A stretch of DNA of 64,000 nt from Sphingomonas horti (GCF_009753715.1 NZ_WQMS01000013.1:314796-378795), one strand, 5' to 3'; shown: positions 42,821 to 52,716, counted from the first letter of the stretch. The notes: generated by a model not told the origin, from the sequence alone. Made by a program: numbers and translations.

Positions 42821-45800
42821 TCAGAACCGCAGGCGCGCACCGGCATAATAGCGCCGGCCAAGCGCGTCATAGGTTCCCGCGTCGGTGTCCTGGCCCGCCG
42901 ACGCGCCGATATCGGCAAGGAACGGCGCCTTGTTGTCGAGCAGGTTGTTGACGCCGACGTACAGCTGGTACCGCTCGCCCACGTTGAAGCGGATCTGGCC
43001 GTCCAGGTAGAACTCGGCGCCGACCCGGTACAGCTTGTTCGCGCCGGGCTTCGCCCCCGTCAGCTGGTCGTCCAGATAGGACGCGCCGATGAAGGTGCCG
43101 GTCAGCGTGCCGCCGATCCCGTGCTCCTGGTCGAACGACACGGTCGTCGTGAACCGGTCCTTGGCGGCGCCGATCTCGCCCGCGAAATAATCGCGGTCAG
43201 AGCCCGGCAGCGGCACCGAATAGCCCTTGAACAGGTGCGTGTACGATGCCCTGAGGCCGAAATTGCCGCCCCACAGGTCGGTGCGCCAGTTGACGGTCGT
43301 GTCGAGACCCGACGTGCGCACGCCGCCGCTGTTGGTCGGGCCGCTGTTCACCTCGTCGATCGAGCCCGCGCTGTTCGCACCCTGGGCCGCAGGCCGGCGG
43401 GTGATGAACTGGCACAGCGCCTGGTTCGCGCCGGAATAGCACTGGTCCAGGATGAACTGCAGCGGCGTCTGGACGATGGCGTCCCTGATCTTGATGTCGA
43501 AGTAATCGACCGTCAGCACAAGGTTGCGCAGCGCCCCGCCCAGCGAACGCGGGTTGATCACCACGCCGGCGGTGAAGCTGTCGCCCTTTTCCTCCTGCAG
43601 GTTGGGGTTGCCGCCGGCAAAGCTGGTGATGCCCTGCCGGTCCGCCTGCGTCACCGTGAACGCGCCGTTGGCGGCGATGTTCGCGTTGACGCCGGGCGCG
43701 GCGCGGCACAGGTCCGCCAGCGTTCCGGTGGTGGCCGCCGTGATGCCGGTGCAGGGATCCTGCAGGCCGCTCGGGAAGTCCTGCTGCGGCGGCGCGAACA
43801 GCTCGCTGACGTTGGGCGCGCGCACCGACCGGGCCTGCATGACCCGGAAGCGCACGTCCTCGATCGGCGCCCATTCGCCGCCATAGTTGTAGCTGAACGT
43901 TCCGCCGACGGTCGAATAGTGCGACACGCGCACCGCGCCACGCAGCGACAGGCGATGGAAGAACGGACGATCCTCCAGGATCGGCGCGATCACTTCGCCA
44001 AAGCCTTCGACCAGGTCGAATTTGCCCTTGGTCGAGGGCAGCGCGTTGCCGCCGTTCAGGCCGGCCTGGCTAAGCGGGTCGAACACGCTCGACGAGGTCT
44101 CGCGGCGATATTCGCCGCCCAGCGCGATGCTGACCTTGTCGCGATTGCCGAACAGCGAGAACAGGCCGCCCGACACGTTGGCGCCGGCGACCGTTTCGGT
44201 CACCTTCGTGTCCAGCGTCTGCGGCGCGGCGAGGTAGCCGACCGCCGGGGTCAGGCTGCCGGGGCCGTAGATGTTGGCCGGAACGCAGCCGGCCGCGCGT
44301 GCCGCGGCGTCGGCGCAGATGATCTCGGTGCGGTCGCCGTCCCCGTCGATGTCGTTGACGTCGCGGATCGCGTTCAGCGCCTGCTGGAAGTTCAGGCTGT
44401 TGAACTGGCCCGAACCCTTCTGGTGCTCCACGGTCTGGCCGTAGATGCCATAGGCCTCGTAGCTCCAATCGTCCCAGAACTTGCCGTTGGCGCCGCCGGC
44501 GATGCGGAACGTGTCGCGCTTCGCAGTCGAGGTGCGGGGGCCGAAGTCCGACAGGCGCTTGTCGAAGAAGATGTCCTTCAGCCCGTCGCCGTCGGTGTCG
44601 GACGCGTCGGCGTAGATCGCGTCGGGCACGAACGGATTGCGGTAAAGCACGCCGTTCACCAGCGATTCGATCGGGATCTGGCCGCCGGCCTCCGGCGTGA
44701 TGTAACTGGAATCAAGCGGGAACGGCTCGATCTCGGTCTTCACCTGGGTGCGAGCGTAATTACCTTCGACGAACAGGTTCAGCGCGTCGGACACTTCGAA
44801 ATTGCCTCGCAGCGCCGCGACATAGCGTTCCACCGGCACCGCCAGGTAGCGGAAAGCCGAGCGGTTGAAGCCGTCGGGACCGATCTGCGTGCCCGCCGGC
44901 AGCCCGCAATCGTCAGGCGCCGGCCCGCCATTGGTCGAGGTGCACGGACGCAGCGCGCCGGTCACCGGGTCGTAGGTGAAGGCGAAATTGTCCGTGTAGT
45001 AGCGTCCGCGCGGGCTGTAGCCGGACAGGAACGGCCGCTCGGGCTTGAACAGATCGGCATCGTTGCCGGTCAGGCCGCCCAGGCTGGTCTGGTCGACATC
45101 GGAGGGGCCCGCCTCGGTCGGGTGCTTGCGCTTGTAGATCGCGCCCTGCTTCGAATAGCCGCCGAACGCCATGATGTTGCCGCGGCCATCGGCGAAATTC
45201 TTGCCGACGAGCAGGTTCGCCTGATAGTCGAAGCCGTCACCCCGGTCGGTGATGCCGGTCTGCGCGTCGGCCTGGATGCCGTCGAAGTCCTTCTTGTAAA
45301 TGAAGTTCACGACGCCCGCGACCGCGTCCGACCCGTAGAGTGCCGATGCGCCGCCGGTCAGCACGTCGACCCGCTCCAGGAACTGGGTCGGGATCACGTT
45401 CAGGTCGACCGCATTGCTGCCGGGGATGCCGGAGACGAAGCGGCGGCCGTTCACCAGGACCAGCGTGCGGTCGACGCCCAGGTTGCGCAGGTCGACCGTC
45501 GCAACGCCGGCACTCGACGTCGCGAAGGACGAGTTGGTGCGGCTGATGCTCGGCGTGCCGAAGGTCGGGTTCTGCAGCAGCACGTCCTGAATGTTGACGG
45601 CGCCCGCATTGGCGATCTGGCGCGAATCGACGATCTGGAGTGGCGACGCAGCGGTCGCGGCCGGCGACGTGATGCGAGAGCCGGTGACGACGATCGCGTC
45701 AGCCTCTTCCTCGGCGGCCGCGGCGTCTGCCGTCGCGGGACTGGTGGTTTGGGGAGTGGCATCTGCAGTGTTCTGGGCCGATGCCGGGGAAGTCCAAAGA

Positions 45801-45856
45801 GCAGGAACGACAAACAAAGCGCTCGCGAGCAAGCGAGCACGGGAGGTGGTACGCAT
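42821..45856 (-). CDS. TonB-dependent receptor, large
   Basis: 1011 residues. Signal peptide MRTTSRARLLASALFVVPALW, then a TonB box-like region before EADAIVVTGSRI. Plug domain: QIVDSRQIANAGAVNIQDVL, TVDLRNLGVDRTLVLVNGRR, RVDVLTGGASALYGSDAVAG, GVVNFIYKKDFDG. The barrel follows, ending RRYYAGARLRF with terminal Phe. No STN domain, so no direct sigma signalling. Loops carry acidic DTDGDGLKDI and DIDGDGDRTE motifs that may bind calcium. This plug and barrel form (large, NGRRF...IPT.FLERVDVLTGGA) is the common OMR family of sphingomonads; ligand unknown. Confidence 0.94.
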   Translation of the reverse strand: MRTTSRARLLASALFVVPALWTSPASAQNTADATPQTTSPATADAAAAEEEADAIVVTGSRITSPAATAASPLQIVDSRQIANAGAVNIQDVLLQNPTFGTPSISRTNSSFATSSAGVATVDLRNLGVDRTLVLVNGRRFVSGIPGSNAVDLNVIPTQFLERVDVLTGGASALYGSDAVAGVVNFIYKKDFDGIQADAQTGITDRGDGFDYQANLLVGKNFADGRGNIMAFGGYSKQGAIYKRKHPTEAGPSDVDQTSLGGLTGNDADLFKPERPFLSGYSPRGRYYTDNFAFTYDPVTGALRPCTSTNGGPAPDDCGLPAGTQIGPDGFNRSAFRYLAVPVERYVAALRGNFEVSDALNLFVEGNYARTQVKTEIEPFPLDSSYITPEAGGQIPIESLVNGVLYRNPFVPDAIYADASDTDGDGLKDIFFDKRLSDFGPRTSTAKRDTFRIAGGANGKFWDDWSYEAYGIYGQTVEHQKGSGQFNSLNFQQALNAIRDVNDIDGDGDRTEIICADAAARAAGCVPANIYGPGSLTPAVGYLAAPQTLDTKVTETVAGANVSGGLFSLFGNRDKVSIALGGEYRRETSSSVFDPLSQAGLNGGNALPSTKGKFDLVEGFGEVIAPILEDRPFFHRLSLRGAVRVSHYSTVGGTFSYNYGGEWAPIEDVRFRVMQARSVRAPNVSELFAPPQQDFPSGLQDPCTGITAATTGTLADLCRAAPGVNANIAANGAFTVTQADRQGITSFAGGNPNLQEEKGDSFTAGVVINPRSLGGALRNLVLTVDYFDIKIRDAIVQTPLQFILDQCYSGANQALCQFITRRPAAQGANSAGSIDEVNSGPTNSGGVRTSGLDTTVNWRTDLWGGNFGLRASYTHLFKGYSVPLPGSDRDYFAGEIGAAKDRFTTTVSFDQEHGIGGTLTGTFIGASYLDDQLTGAKPGANKLYRVGAEFYLDGQIRFNVGERYQLYVGVNNLLDNKAPFLADIGASAGQDTDAGTYDALGRRYYAGARLRF

Positions 45857-46015
45857 TAAACGCCCTTACTTACAGATCACCACCCCATGGACTCGCCTCT
45901 TGCCGAGAACTGCCGCGAAATCAACAGCTTTGGCAGGCGGATGCGACGAGCCGCTGCCTCCGTCCTTCCGTCGGGCGAAATGGGCCGGTAATCGGATGCG
46001 CCTCGATCGTTCCGA

Positions 46016-49015
46016 TCAGCGAGGGCCGATCGAGCCGACAGTCTCCGCGCACGTGGCGCTTGCGATGCCGCCCAGCACCTCGGCGAGCTCGGCCTGGCGG
46101 AACGGCTTGGTCAGCCGCGGCAGGTCGGGCGCGATGCCGTCCAGGTCGGCATAGCCGGAAATAACCAGCACGCGCAGATCGGGCCGGCACTGGATCGCCA
46201 CGCGCCCAAGCTCGGTGCCTGTCATGCCGGGCATCAGATGGTCCGTCACCAGCAGGTCGAACGGCGCGCTCGCCTGCAGCAGCCGCAGCGCCTCGTCGGC
46301 CGATCCGCACTCGGTCACCTCATAACCGAGCTCGCCGAGCATGTCCGCCGTACTGGCGCGCACCAGATCCTCGTCGTCGACCACGAGAGCGCGGCCGGTG
46401 GCGAGCGCGGCGCCAGGCCTCCGCGCCTCCGTTTCCGATTCCGCGCGCTGTTCGGTGGCGGGCAGCCACAGCTCGACCTGGGTGCCCAGTCCCGGGCGGC
46501 TCGACAGCTGCATCGCGCCGCCCAGCTGCACGACAAGGCCGTGGACCATGGACAGGCCCAGCCCGGTGCCCTTGCCGATGCCTTTGGTCGAAAAGAAAGG
46601 CTCGACCGCCCGTTTTAGCGTCTCCGGTTCCATGCCTGCGCCCGTATCCGCGACGCAGAGAGTCACATAGCGCCCCGGCGCCAGTCCCGATCGGTGACCG
46701 CCGCCGACAGTCTCGGCGCCCACGGTGATCGACAGCCGTCCGCCTTCCGGCATCGCGTCGCGGGCGTTCACGCTGAGGTTCAGGATCGCCATTTCCAGCT
46801 GGTTCGGATCGGCGACCGCGGCCGGAACGCCCGCGCCGACATCCACCGTCACTCGGGTGCGCGGGCCGGAGGTGCTCGCAACCAGATCGGCCATGCCCTC
46901 GACCAGCGCCCCCACGTCCACCGGGCGTGGCTGCAGCGGCTGGCGCCTGGCAAAGGCAAGCAGCCGCTGCACCAGCGTCTTCGCGCGCTCGGCCGATTGC
47001 AGCGCTCCGTCGATCAGCCTCTGCTCCCGCTCGCTTCCGGCGGCCCGCCGGTGCAGCAGGTCCAGGCTGCCGATGATCGGCGTCAACAGGTTGTTGAAGT
47101 CGTGCGCGACGCCGCCGGTCAGCTGCCCCATGGCCTCCAACTTCTGCGACTGGCGCAACGCTTCCTGTGCCAGCATCAGCTCGCGGGTCCGTTCCTCGAC
47201 CTTGGTCTCCAGCGATGCCGCGAGGCCGCGCAGCTCTTCCTCGACCTCGCGACGCGCAATCGCGGTCCGGGTCCGCTCGGCGACTTCCTTGATCAGCGCC
47301 AGTTCTTCCGGCGGCCACTCCCGCGCCTCGGCATGGTTCAGGTAGAGAAGACCGACCAGCCCGCGGCGCTCGCTGACCGGCATGTTGACGACCGCGCGTG
47401 CGCTGATCGCCTTCAGCGCGTCCGCGGTCGCCGCGGTGCGGGGATCCGTCTCGGCGTCGGCGAACACGACGGTCTCGCCCCGCTTCAGGTCCTCGATATA
47501 CGAACCATAGTCCCTGAAGTGCAGCACGCCCGCCAGGCTCTGGATGCCCGGTGCGTTCCAGTCGCGCTCGATCGTGATCGTCTCGGCGGCCGGATTGATC
47601 GCGCCATAGCCCGCCCTGCTCACGCCCAGCGAGCGGCCCAGGATTTCAGCCGCCGCATAGGCCAGGTCGGCGGGGTCCTCGAGATCGCGAATGCAATCGC
47701 TCAGCTCGATCAACGCACGCTGGCGGATATCCGCCTGCTTGACCGGGGTGATATCGATATTGCCGCCGACCAGTCGCGCCGGCTGCCCGGCCGCATCCAG
47801 CACGATCGCCGCGCGACCCGTCAGCCAGCGCACCTGGCCGGTATCGGCGCGCACGATGCGATATTCATAGTCGAACGGTTTGCGCTCGGCGATCGCCCGC
47901 TCCAGCGTCTCGATCGCACGGGCGCGGTCGTCCGGGTGGATCGCCGCCGTCCACGTGCCCCGGTTCATCGGCGTGCCATCGGGCAGGCCGAACAGCGCAT
48001 AATATTCGGGCGAGCAGACCGCCTCGTCCCGGACGAGGTCGAAGTCGAAGCTGCCGATGCCGCCTGCCGCCTGCACCAGCCGCAACCGCGCCTCGCTCTC
48101 GGCCAGCGCCGCTTCCGCGCGCGTCCGCTCGGTCACGTCATAGCCTTCGACGAAAATGCCGGTGACGCGGCCGCCTTCGATCACCGGCTCGTAGATGAAA
48201 TCCAGCACGCGCAGCTCCGGCGCGGCGCCGGAGCTGCGCGCGATGCGGACCGAAAGCTGGTCGCCGACGAACCGCTCGCCGGTTGCATAGACATGATCCA
48301 GCCGCTCGAAAAAGCCTTGCCCCTCGATCTCGGGAATGGCCGTGCGGACCGGCAGGCCCAGCAGCGGGCGGTCCCCGATCAGCCGGCGATAGGCCTGGTT
48401 CGCGAATTCGAAGACATGCTCGGGGCCGCGAAGCGTGCAGATAAAGCCCGGCGCCTGCTCAAAAAGGCGGCGCTGCCGCTCGCTCTGCTCGGCCAGGCTT
48501 CGCTGCGCCAACACTGCTTCGGTCGTCTCGGTGCAGACCACCAGCACGCCGCCGACGCCACTCGTTGCGTCGGGCTCGTCGATCGGACTGTAGCTGTAGG
48601 TCCAGTACACGTCCTCGCGCCGGCCGTTGCGCGTGATGGGGACCAGCTGGTTCACATGCCAGGTCGCGCCGCCGCCTGACATGACCTGCTCGATCTGCGG
48701 GCCAATGATGTTCCAGATCTCATCCCACACCGCGCGCGCCGGCTGCCCCAGCGATCCAGGGTGCCGCTCTGGCCCGATCGAGCGGCGATAGGCGTCGTTA
48801 TACAGGCAAGCGAGCTCTCGGCCCCACCAGATATACATCGGGTGTCCGGTATTGAGCATGATCCGAACGGCTGTGCGCAGCGGCGCCGGCCAGCGCTCCG
48901 GCGGCCCCAGTGAGGTTGCAGCCCAGTCGTGCGCGCGCATCAGCGCACCCATCTCACCGCCGCCCTCCAAAAAGGCGGCCGTCCGTGTCTCGTCGTCTTC
49001 CGCGTGCAGCCGCAT
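46016..49015 (-). CDS. Hybrid sensor histidine kinase with PAS, GAF and receiver domains
   Basis: 999 residues from ATG (MRLHAEDDE); a frame from 49183 adds 56 low-complexity residues and would overlap the next gene. Order: N-terminal PAS-like sensor (TAVRIMLNTGHPMYIWWGRE), two more PAS domains (RLFEQAPGFICTLRG; GIGSFDFDLVRDEAVCSPE), a GAF domain at about 470-620, a coiled coil, HisKA with phospho-His in GGVAHDFNNLLTPIIGSLD, HATPase (NLSVNARDAMPEGG, DTGAGM, GTGLGLSMVHG), and a receiver with Asp in LLVTDHLMPGMTGTE. No membrane span, so cytosolic. Input unknown; light or redox is often sensed by this architecture. Confidence 0.93.
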   Translation of the reverse strand: MRLHAEDDETRTAAFLEGGGEMGALMRAHDWAATSLGPPERWPAPLRTAVRIMLNTGHPMYIWWGRELACLYNDAYRRSIGPERHPGSLGQPARAVWDEIWNIIGPQIEQVMSGGGATWHVNQLVPITRNGRREDVYWTYSYSPIDEPDATSGVGGVLVVCTETTEAVLAQRSLAEQSERQRRLFEQAPGFICTLRGPEHVFEFANQAYRRLIGDRPLLGLPVRTAIPEIEGQGFFERLDHVYATGERFVGDQLSVRIARSSGAAPELRVLDFIYEPVIEGGRVTGIFVEGYDVTERTRAEAALAESEARLRLVQAAGGIGSFDFDLVRDEAVCSPEYYALFGLPDGTPMNRGTWTAAIHPDDRARAIETLERAIAERKPFDYEYRIVRADTGQVRWLTGRAAIVLDAAGQPARLVGGNIDITPVKQADIRQRALIELSDCIRDLEDPADLAYAAAEILGRSLGVSRAGYGAINPAAETITIERDWNAPGIQSLAGVLHFRDYGSYIEDLKRGETVVFADAETDPRTAATADALKAISARAVVNMPVSERRGLVGLLYLNHAEAREWPPEELALIKEVAERTRTAIARREVEEELRGLAASLETKVEERTRELMLAQEALRQSQKLEAMGQLTGGVAHDFNNLLTPIIGSLDLLHRRAAGSEREQRLIDGALQSAERAKTLVQRLLAFARRQPLQPRPVDVGALVEGMADLVASTSGPRTRVTVDVGAGVPAAVADPNQLEMAILNLSVNARDAMPEGGRLSITVGAETVGGGHRSGLAPGRYVTLCVADTGAGMEPETLKRAVEPFFSTKGIGKGTGLGLSMVHGLVVQLGGAMQLSSRPGLGTQVELWLPATEQRAESETEARRPGAALATGRALVVDDEDLVRASTADMLGELGYEVTECGSADEALRLLQASAPFDLLVTDHLMPGMTGTELGRVAIQCRPDLRVLVISGYADLDGIAPDLPRLTKPFRQAELAEVLGGIASATCAETVGSIGPR

Positions 49016-49112
49016 CGGCCTCTGGCATTCCCAACCGTCGAGCCCCCGCCGCCGGCGCCCGGACGCTAGCCCGCAACTCCTTTCAGCGAAAGAGGATTTC
49101 GCGCGATCGCCT

Positions 49113-49865
49113 TTAGAAGGCCGCGCTTGACCACCGCGGCCCGATCGCCCGGCGGCGGCGGCATGCGGCGCCCGCAACCGCAAAGCCGGCGATCATCATG
49201 GCCCAACTCGCCGGCTCGGGAACGGGCGTAACCGCCAGCGGCGCGATCGTGATCCGCCGGACTTGCAGATTCAAATCCATTCCACCGGTGTTGAGCGTCT
49301 GCCTTCGGAAATAGCCCCGAGTAACGTCCCCCTGCTGCACGTCATAGTCGAGCGGAGTCCTGAGATCGGGCGAATTCACAATCTGATTGAAGGCGCTGGA
49401 AATGAAGAAATCGGCGTAATCGTAGCTGCTGCCGCTACCCTTGAAATCAATGCTGGTATGGCTGACCTTGTCATATCCACCGAAGATTATTCCCAGATCG
49501 TCGTTCTGGGTGGCCTTCCCGGAGCTGTTGTCGTAGCCGTCGTCACGCGAATTGCTCCAGGTCAGCGATCGATTGTTGATGGTCAGGGATGATTCGATGA
49601 AAGGATTGGCGCCGGGGCCCGTGGCCAATACCGACGCATATGGAAAGAGTGCGAAGTAAGAGCCGGGCGTTCCCGGGTCGATCGTGAATCGCATCGTATA
49701 GTCTAGATGGTAAACGTCGATCCCGGCACCAAAGTAATTGTCCAGATCGAACCCCTGCGAAACTATTCCGCTATACGTGACGGTGAACACACCGGCCTGG
49801 GCGCTGCTGCTCCCTGCTGCAACAATGCCGAGCGCGGCCAAAGCGGCTAATTTTGAAGCTTTCAC
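49113..49865 (-). CDS. PEP-CTERM (PEPxxWAM) sorting-domain protein 2
   Basis: 250 residues from GTG with GAGGGGAAG six bases upstream; a TTG five codons earlier is the alternative. Signal peptide MKASKLAALAALGIVAAGSS, then a beta-rich domain with FTVTYSGIVSQGFDLDNYFG and many Ser, Asp and Tyr residues. C-terminus VPEPASWAMMIAGFAVAG plus CRRRRAIG. Base composition is lower in GC than its neighbours. Presumably exported and processed by an exosortase encoded elsewhere. Confidence 0.9.
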   Translation of the reverse strand: MKASKLAALAALGIVAAGSSSAQAGVFTVTYSGIVSQGFDLDNYFGAGIDVYHLDYTMRFTIDPGTPGSYFALFPYASVLATGPGANPFIESSLTINNRSLTWSNSRDDGYDNSSGKATQNDDLGIIFGGYDKVSHTSIDFKGSGSSYDYADFFISSAFNQIVNSPDLRTPLDYDVQQGDVTRGYFRRQTLNTGGMDLNLQVRRITIAPLAVTPVPEPASWAMMIAGFAVAGAACRRRRAIGPRWSSAAF

Positions 49866-50066
49866 TGGTCTTCCCCTCAACCGTGGATAGCAGGCCGTTT
49901 CTAAAGCATGTTAAGCGTAATATGCACGCCCAAATATGCGTCCGTCCCATTCTTGCACAGCGCGGCCACACGGGTTGTGCCCGGCGTTCATGACAAGCGA
50001 ACGGCAGTTCCCCTTCCGGCCGACGCGCGGGCGCCCGTCGCGCCGGCTGTTCTGATCCGCTCCACC

Positions 50067-50095
50067 TTGCCATCGCGCCTCGCTTCCCCTATGTG
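50067..50095 (+). promoter_or_regulatory. Promoter of rpsA
   Basis: TTGCCA at 50067-50072 and TATGTG at 50090-50095 with an ideal 17-base spacer. It leaves a long leader of about 215 bases before the rpsA start. Confidence 0.55.
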
Positions 50096-50130
50096 CGCCC
50101 GCGTCCGGCGGGCCTAGGTTCGCGGAGGAA

Positions 50131-50160
50131 GGCGCGTGGGGTGTCCCGACGCGCCGTTTT
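50131..50160 (+). promoter_or_regulatory. Attenuator-like hairpin in the rpsA leader
   Basis: Stem GGCGCGT / ACGCGCC extended by GGG/CCC, followed at once by GTTTTGG. It looks like a terminator placed 160 bases before the rpsA start, or an S1-binding leader structure. Confidence 0.4.
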
Positions 50161-50316
50161 GGCTTTCTGGGCGCCTCCGTTCCCTGCTCCCCTCGGATGC
50201 TCCATCGGCATGCGGCCGACGGGGCGGATTGGCCTTGGGCGCGCCCTGTTCGTCGCGCCTAGACCGCCGGAGACAACCGGCTGGCCAGCAATGACAGTGT
50301 AGGAAGCTCTTTCTTT

Positions 50317-52026
50317 ATGGCCACTGCGGCTTTTCCCACCCGCGACGATTTCGCGGCTCTTCTCAACGAAACGCTCGGCGACAACGACGGCTTTGAGGGC
50401 CGGGTCGTCAAGGGCACTGTCACCGCGATCGAGAATGACCTGGCCGTCATCGATGTCGGCCTGAAGTCCGAAGGCCGCGTGCCGCTGCGCGAGTTCGCGG
50501 CGCCGGGCCAGAAGGCGGACCTGAAGGTCGGCGACGAGGTCGAGGTGTTCGTCGACCGTGTCGAGAACATCAACGGCGAAGCGATGCTGTCGCGCGACCG
50601 CGCGCGCCGCGAAGCCGCCTGGGACAAGCTGGAAGGCGAGTTCGCCGCCGGCAACCGCGTCGACGGCGTGATCTTCGGCCGCGTGAAGGGCGGCTTCACT
50701 GTCGATCTGGGCGGCGCCGTGGCGTTCCTGCCCGGTTCGCAGGTCGACATCCGTCCGGTCCGCGACGTGCAGCCGCTGATGGACATTCCGCAGCCCTTCC
50801 AGGTGCTGAAGATGGACCGTCGCCGCGGCAACATCGTCGTGTCGCGCCGCGCCGTTCTCGAAGAGACCCGCGCCGAGCAGCGCACCGGTCTGATCCAGTC
50901 GCTGCATGAAGGCCAGGTGATCGACGGCGTCGTGAAGAACATCACCGATTACGGCGCGTTCGTGGACCTGGGCGGCATCGACGGCCTGCTCCACGTCACC
51001 GACCTCAGCTACAAGCGGGTCAACCACCCGTCCGAGGTGCTGAACATCGGCGACACGGTGAAGGTGCAGATCATCCGCATCAACCGCGACACCCAGCGCA
51101 TCTCGCTCGGCATGAAGCAGCTGGAAAGCGATCCGTGGGAAGGCGCTGCCGCCAAGTATCCGATCGGCGCGAAGTTCCATGGCCGCGTGACCAACATCAC
51201 CGAATATGGCGCCTTCGTCGAGCTGGAACCGGGCATCGAGGGTCTGGTCCATGTCTCCGAGATGAGCTGGACCAAGAAGAACGTGCATCCGGGCAAGATC
51301 GTCTCGACCAGTCAGGAAGTCGACGTGATCATCCTTGAGGTCGACGAGGACAAGCGCCGCATCTCGCTGGGCCTGAAGCAGGCGCAGCAGAATCCGTGGG
51401 AGAAGTTCGCCGAGGCGCACCCGGTCGGCAGCCAGGTCGAGGGCGAGGTCAAGAACGCGACCGAGTTCGGCCTGTTCATCGGGCTCGACAATGACGTCGA
51501 CGGCATGGTCCACATGTCGGACATCGCCTGGGGCATCTCCGGCGAGGACGCGCTCAATCTCCACCGCAAGGGCGAGATGGTGCAGGCGATCGTGCTCGAC
51601 GTCGATGTCGAGAAGGAGCGCATCTCGCTCGGCATGAAGCAGCTGGAGCGCGGTGCGCCGGCGGCGGGCGGCGTATCGGCGGGCGGCACGCTCAAGAAGA
51701 ACGACGTCATCACCGTCACCGTGCTGGAAGTCCGCGACGGCGGGCTCGAGGTGCAGGCGGGCGAGGATGGCGCGACCGGCTTCATCAAGCGTTCCGACCT
51801 TGGCCGCGACCGCGACGAGCAGCGCCCCGAGCGCTTCCAGGTCGGCCAGAAGTTCGACGCCATGGTCACCGGCTTCGATCGCTCGAAGAAGCCGACCTTC
51901 TCGGTCAAGGCGATGCAGATCGCCGAGGAGAAGCAGGCCGTCGCCCAGTACGGCTCGTCCGACTCCGGCGCGTCGCTCGGGGATATCCTGGGCGCAGCCT
52001 TGAACAAGGCGAAGCAGGGCAAGTAA
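50317..52026 (+). CDS. rpsA: 30S ribosomal protein S1
   Basis: 569 residues with six S1 RNA-binding repeats. Clear examples: GTVTAIENDLAVIDVGLKSE, GFTVDLGGAVAFLPGSQVDI, DYGAFVDLGGIDGLLHVTDL, EYGAFVELEPGIEGLVHVSE, EFGLFIGLDNDVDGMVHMSD, then a divergent sixth. Repeats 3-5 share RISLGMKQLE-type linkers. S1 unfolds mRNA and brings it to the ribosome. ihfB follows, the usual partner gene. Confidence 0.99.
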   Translation: MATAAFPTRDDFAALLNETLGDNDGFEGRVVKGTVTAIENDLAVIDVGLKSEGRVPLREFAAPGQKADLKVGDEVEVFVDRVENINGEAMLSRDRARREAAWDKLEGEFAAGNRVDGVIFGRVKGGFTVDLGGAVAFLPGSQVDIRPVRDVQPLMDIPQPFQVLKMDRRRGNIVVSRRAVLEETRAEQRTGLIQSLHEGQVIDGVVKNITDYGAFVDLGGIDGLLHVTDLSYKRVNHPSEVLNIGDTVKVQIIRINRDTQRISLGMKQLESDPWEGAAAKYPIGAKFHGRVTNITEYGAFVELEPGIEGLVHVSEMSWTKKNVHPGKIVSTSQEVDVIILEVDEDKRRISLGLKQAQQNPWEKFAEAHPVGSQVEGEVKNATEFGLFIGLDNDVDGMVHMSDIAWGISGEDALNLHRKGEMVQAIVLDVDVEKERISLGMKQLERGAPAAGGVSAGGTLKKNDVITVTVLEVRDGGLEVQAGEDGATGFIKRSDLGRDRDEQRPERFQVGQKFDAMVTGFDRSKKPTFSVKAMQIAEEKQAVAQYGSSDSGASLGDILGAALNKAKQGK

Positions 52027-52034
52027 CGAAGCGG

Positions 52035-52066
52035 AACCGCCACCCGGTCGATCCGGGTGGCGGTTT
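52035..52066 (+). terminator. Terminator of rpsA
   Basis: AACCGCCACCCGG - TCGAT - CCGGGTGGCGGTTT, 11-13 bp stem with a short T-run, nine bases after the stop. Confidence 0.88.
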
Positions 52067-52239
52067 CGTCCGATGCGACTCGCGCCGGCTTTTGGCTTGC
52101 GCTATATTCGTACCAGCTATTGTCGCTTATCAGTCGAGTGGCGGTCCGGGGGGGGGCCGTCGATTGTCAGAGGGGGGCCAGCGCTGGGAAAGGCCCCGGC
52201 GGCGGTCCAGCACGGAACCGCCAGCTTGAAAGGAAGCCT

Positions 52240-52518
52240 ATGATCCGGTCGGAACTGGTCCAGATGCTCGCCGAGGAAAATCCGGGCCTCGCGGTCAAGG
52301 AGATCGACAGGATCGTCTCGATCTTCTTTGACGAGATCAGCCAGCGCCTCGCCGAGGGCGGCCGCGTCGAGCTGCGCGGCTTCGGCGCTTTCTCGACGCG
52401 CGCGCGCGACGCTCGCACCGGCCGCAACCCGCGCACCGGCGAAACCGTCGCGGTCGATGCGAAGCGCGTCCCCTATTTCAAGCCCGGCAAGGAAATGCGT
52501 CAGCGGCTGAACGTCTGA
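52240..52518 (+). CDS. ihfB: Integration host factor subunit beta
   Basis: 92 residues from ATG with AGGAAG upstream; a longer frame from 52057 includes non-coding leader and was rejected. HU/IHF fold: [37 protein letters not shown], then the DNA-gripping arm and proline tip [10 protein letters not shown], and [15 protein letters not shown]. Bends DNA as a heterodimer with IhfA. Downstream of rpsA as in most Proteobacteria; the rpsA terminator between them suggests its own promoter too. Confidence 0.98.
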   Translation: MIRSELVQMLAEENPGLAVKEIDRIVSIFFDEISQRLAEGGRVELRGFGAFSTRARDARTGRNPRTGETVAVDAKRVPYFKPGKEMRQRLNV

Positions 52519-52716
52519 CGCCTGCCTTCCCGCCAGGGAAGTTTACGATCCCCGATCACTCGCGACTGTGCGACCGGCTTGCCCGGCAACGGCGCGTCGC
52601 GCGCCTGAAACAGCGCCCAAGTCTTTTCGGCTTGTATGTTAGCGGTTTTTTAATCTACGTTGCAGGCGCTCCCTTGGGCGAGTCTAAGGGGGCTCGTGTA
52701 AATCAGGGGGATTGCC

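Larger units (their letters stand above)
49866..50316. other. Intergenic region with rpsA promoter and leader
   Basis: 451 bases without a convincing gene. The left third is AT-richer and holds the divergent start of the PEP-CTERM gene. A good promoter for rpsA lies at 50067-50095, followed by about 215 bases of leader with a GC-rich hairpin at 50131-50160. The short frame at 50093-50302 has no coding features and was not called. Confidence 0.6.

Noticed and set aside
42782-45859. A 1025-codon open frame on the plus strand covering the whole TonB receptor gene
   Set aside because: It mirrors the receptor codon by codon on the opposite strand, is Arg/Ala/Val-rich without domains, and such antisense frames are common in high-GC DNA. 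The receptor has clear motifs.
50093-50302. Short frame in the rpsA leader
   Set aside because: No ribosome site and no domain; overlaps a promoter and hairpin. Treated as leader RNA.
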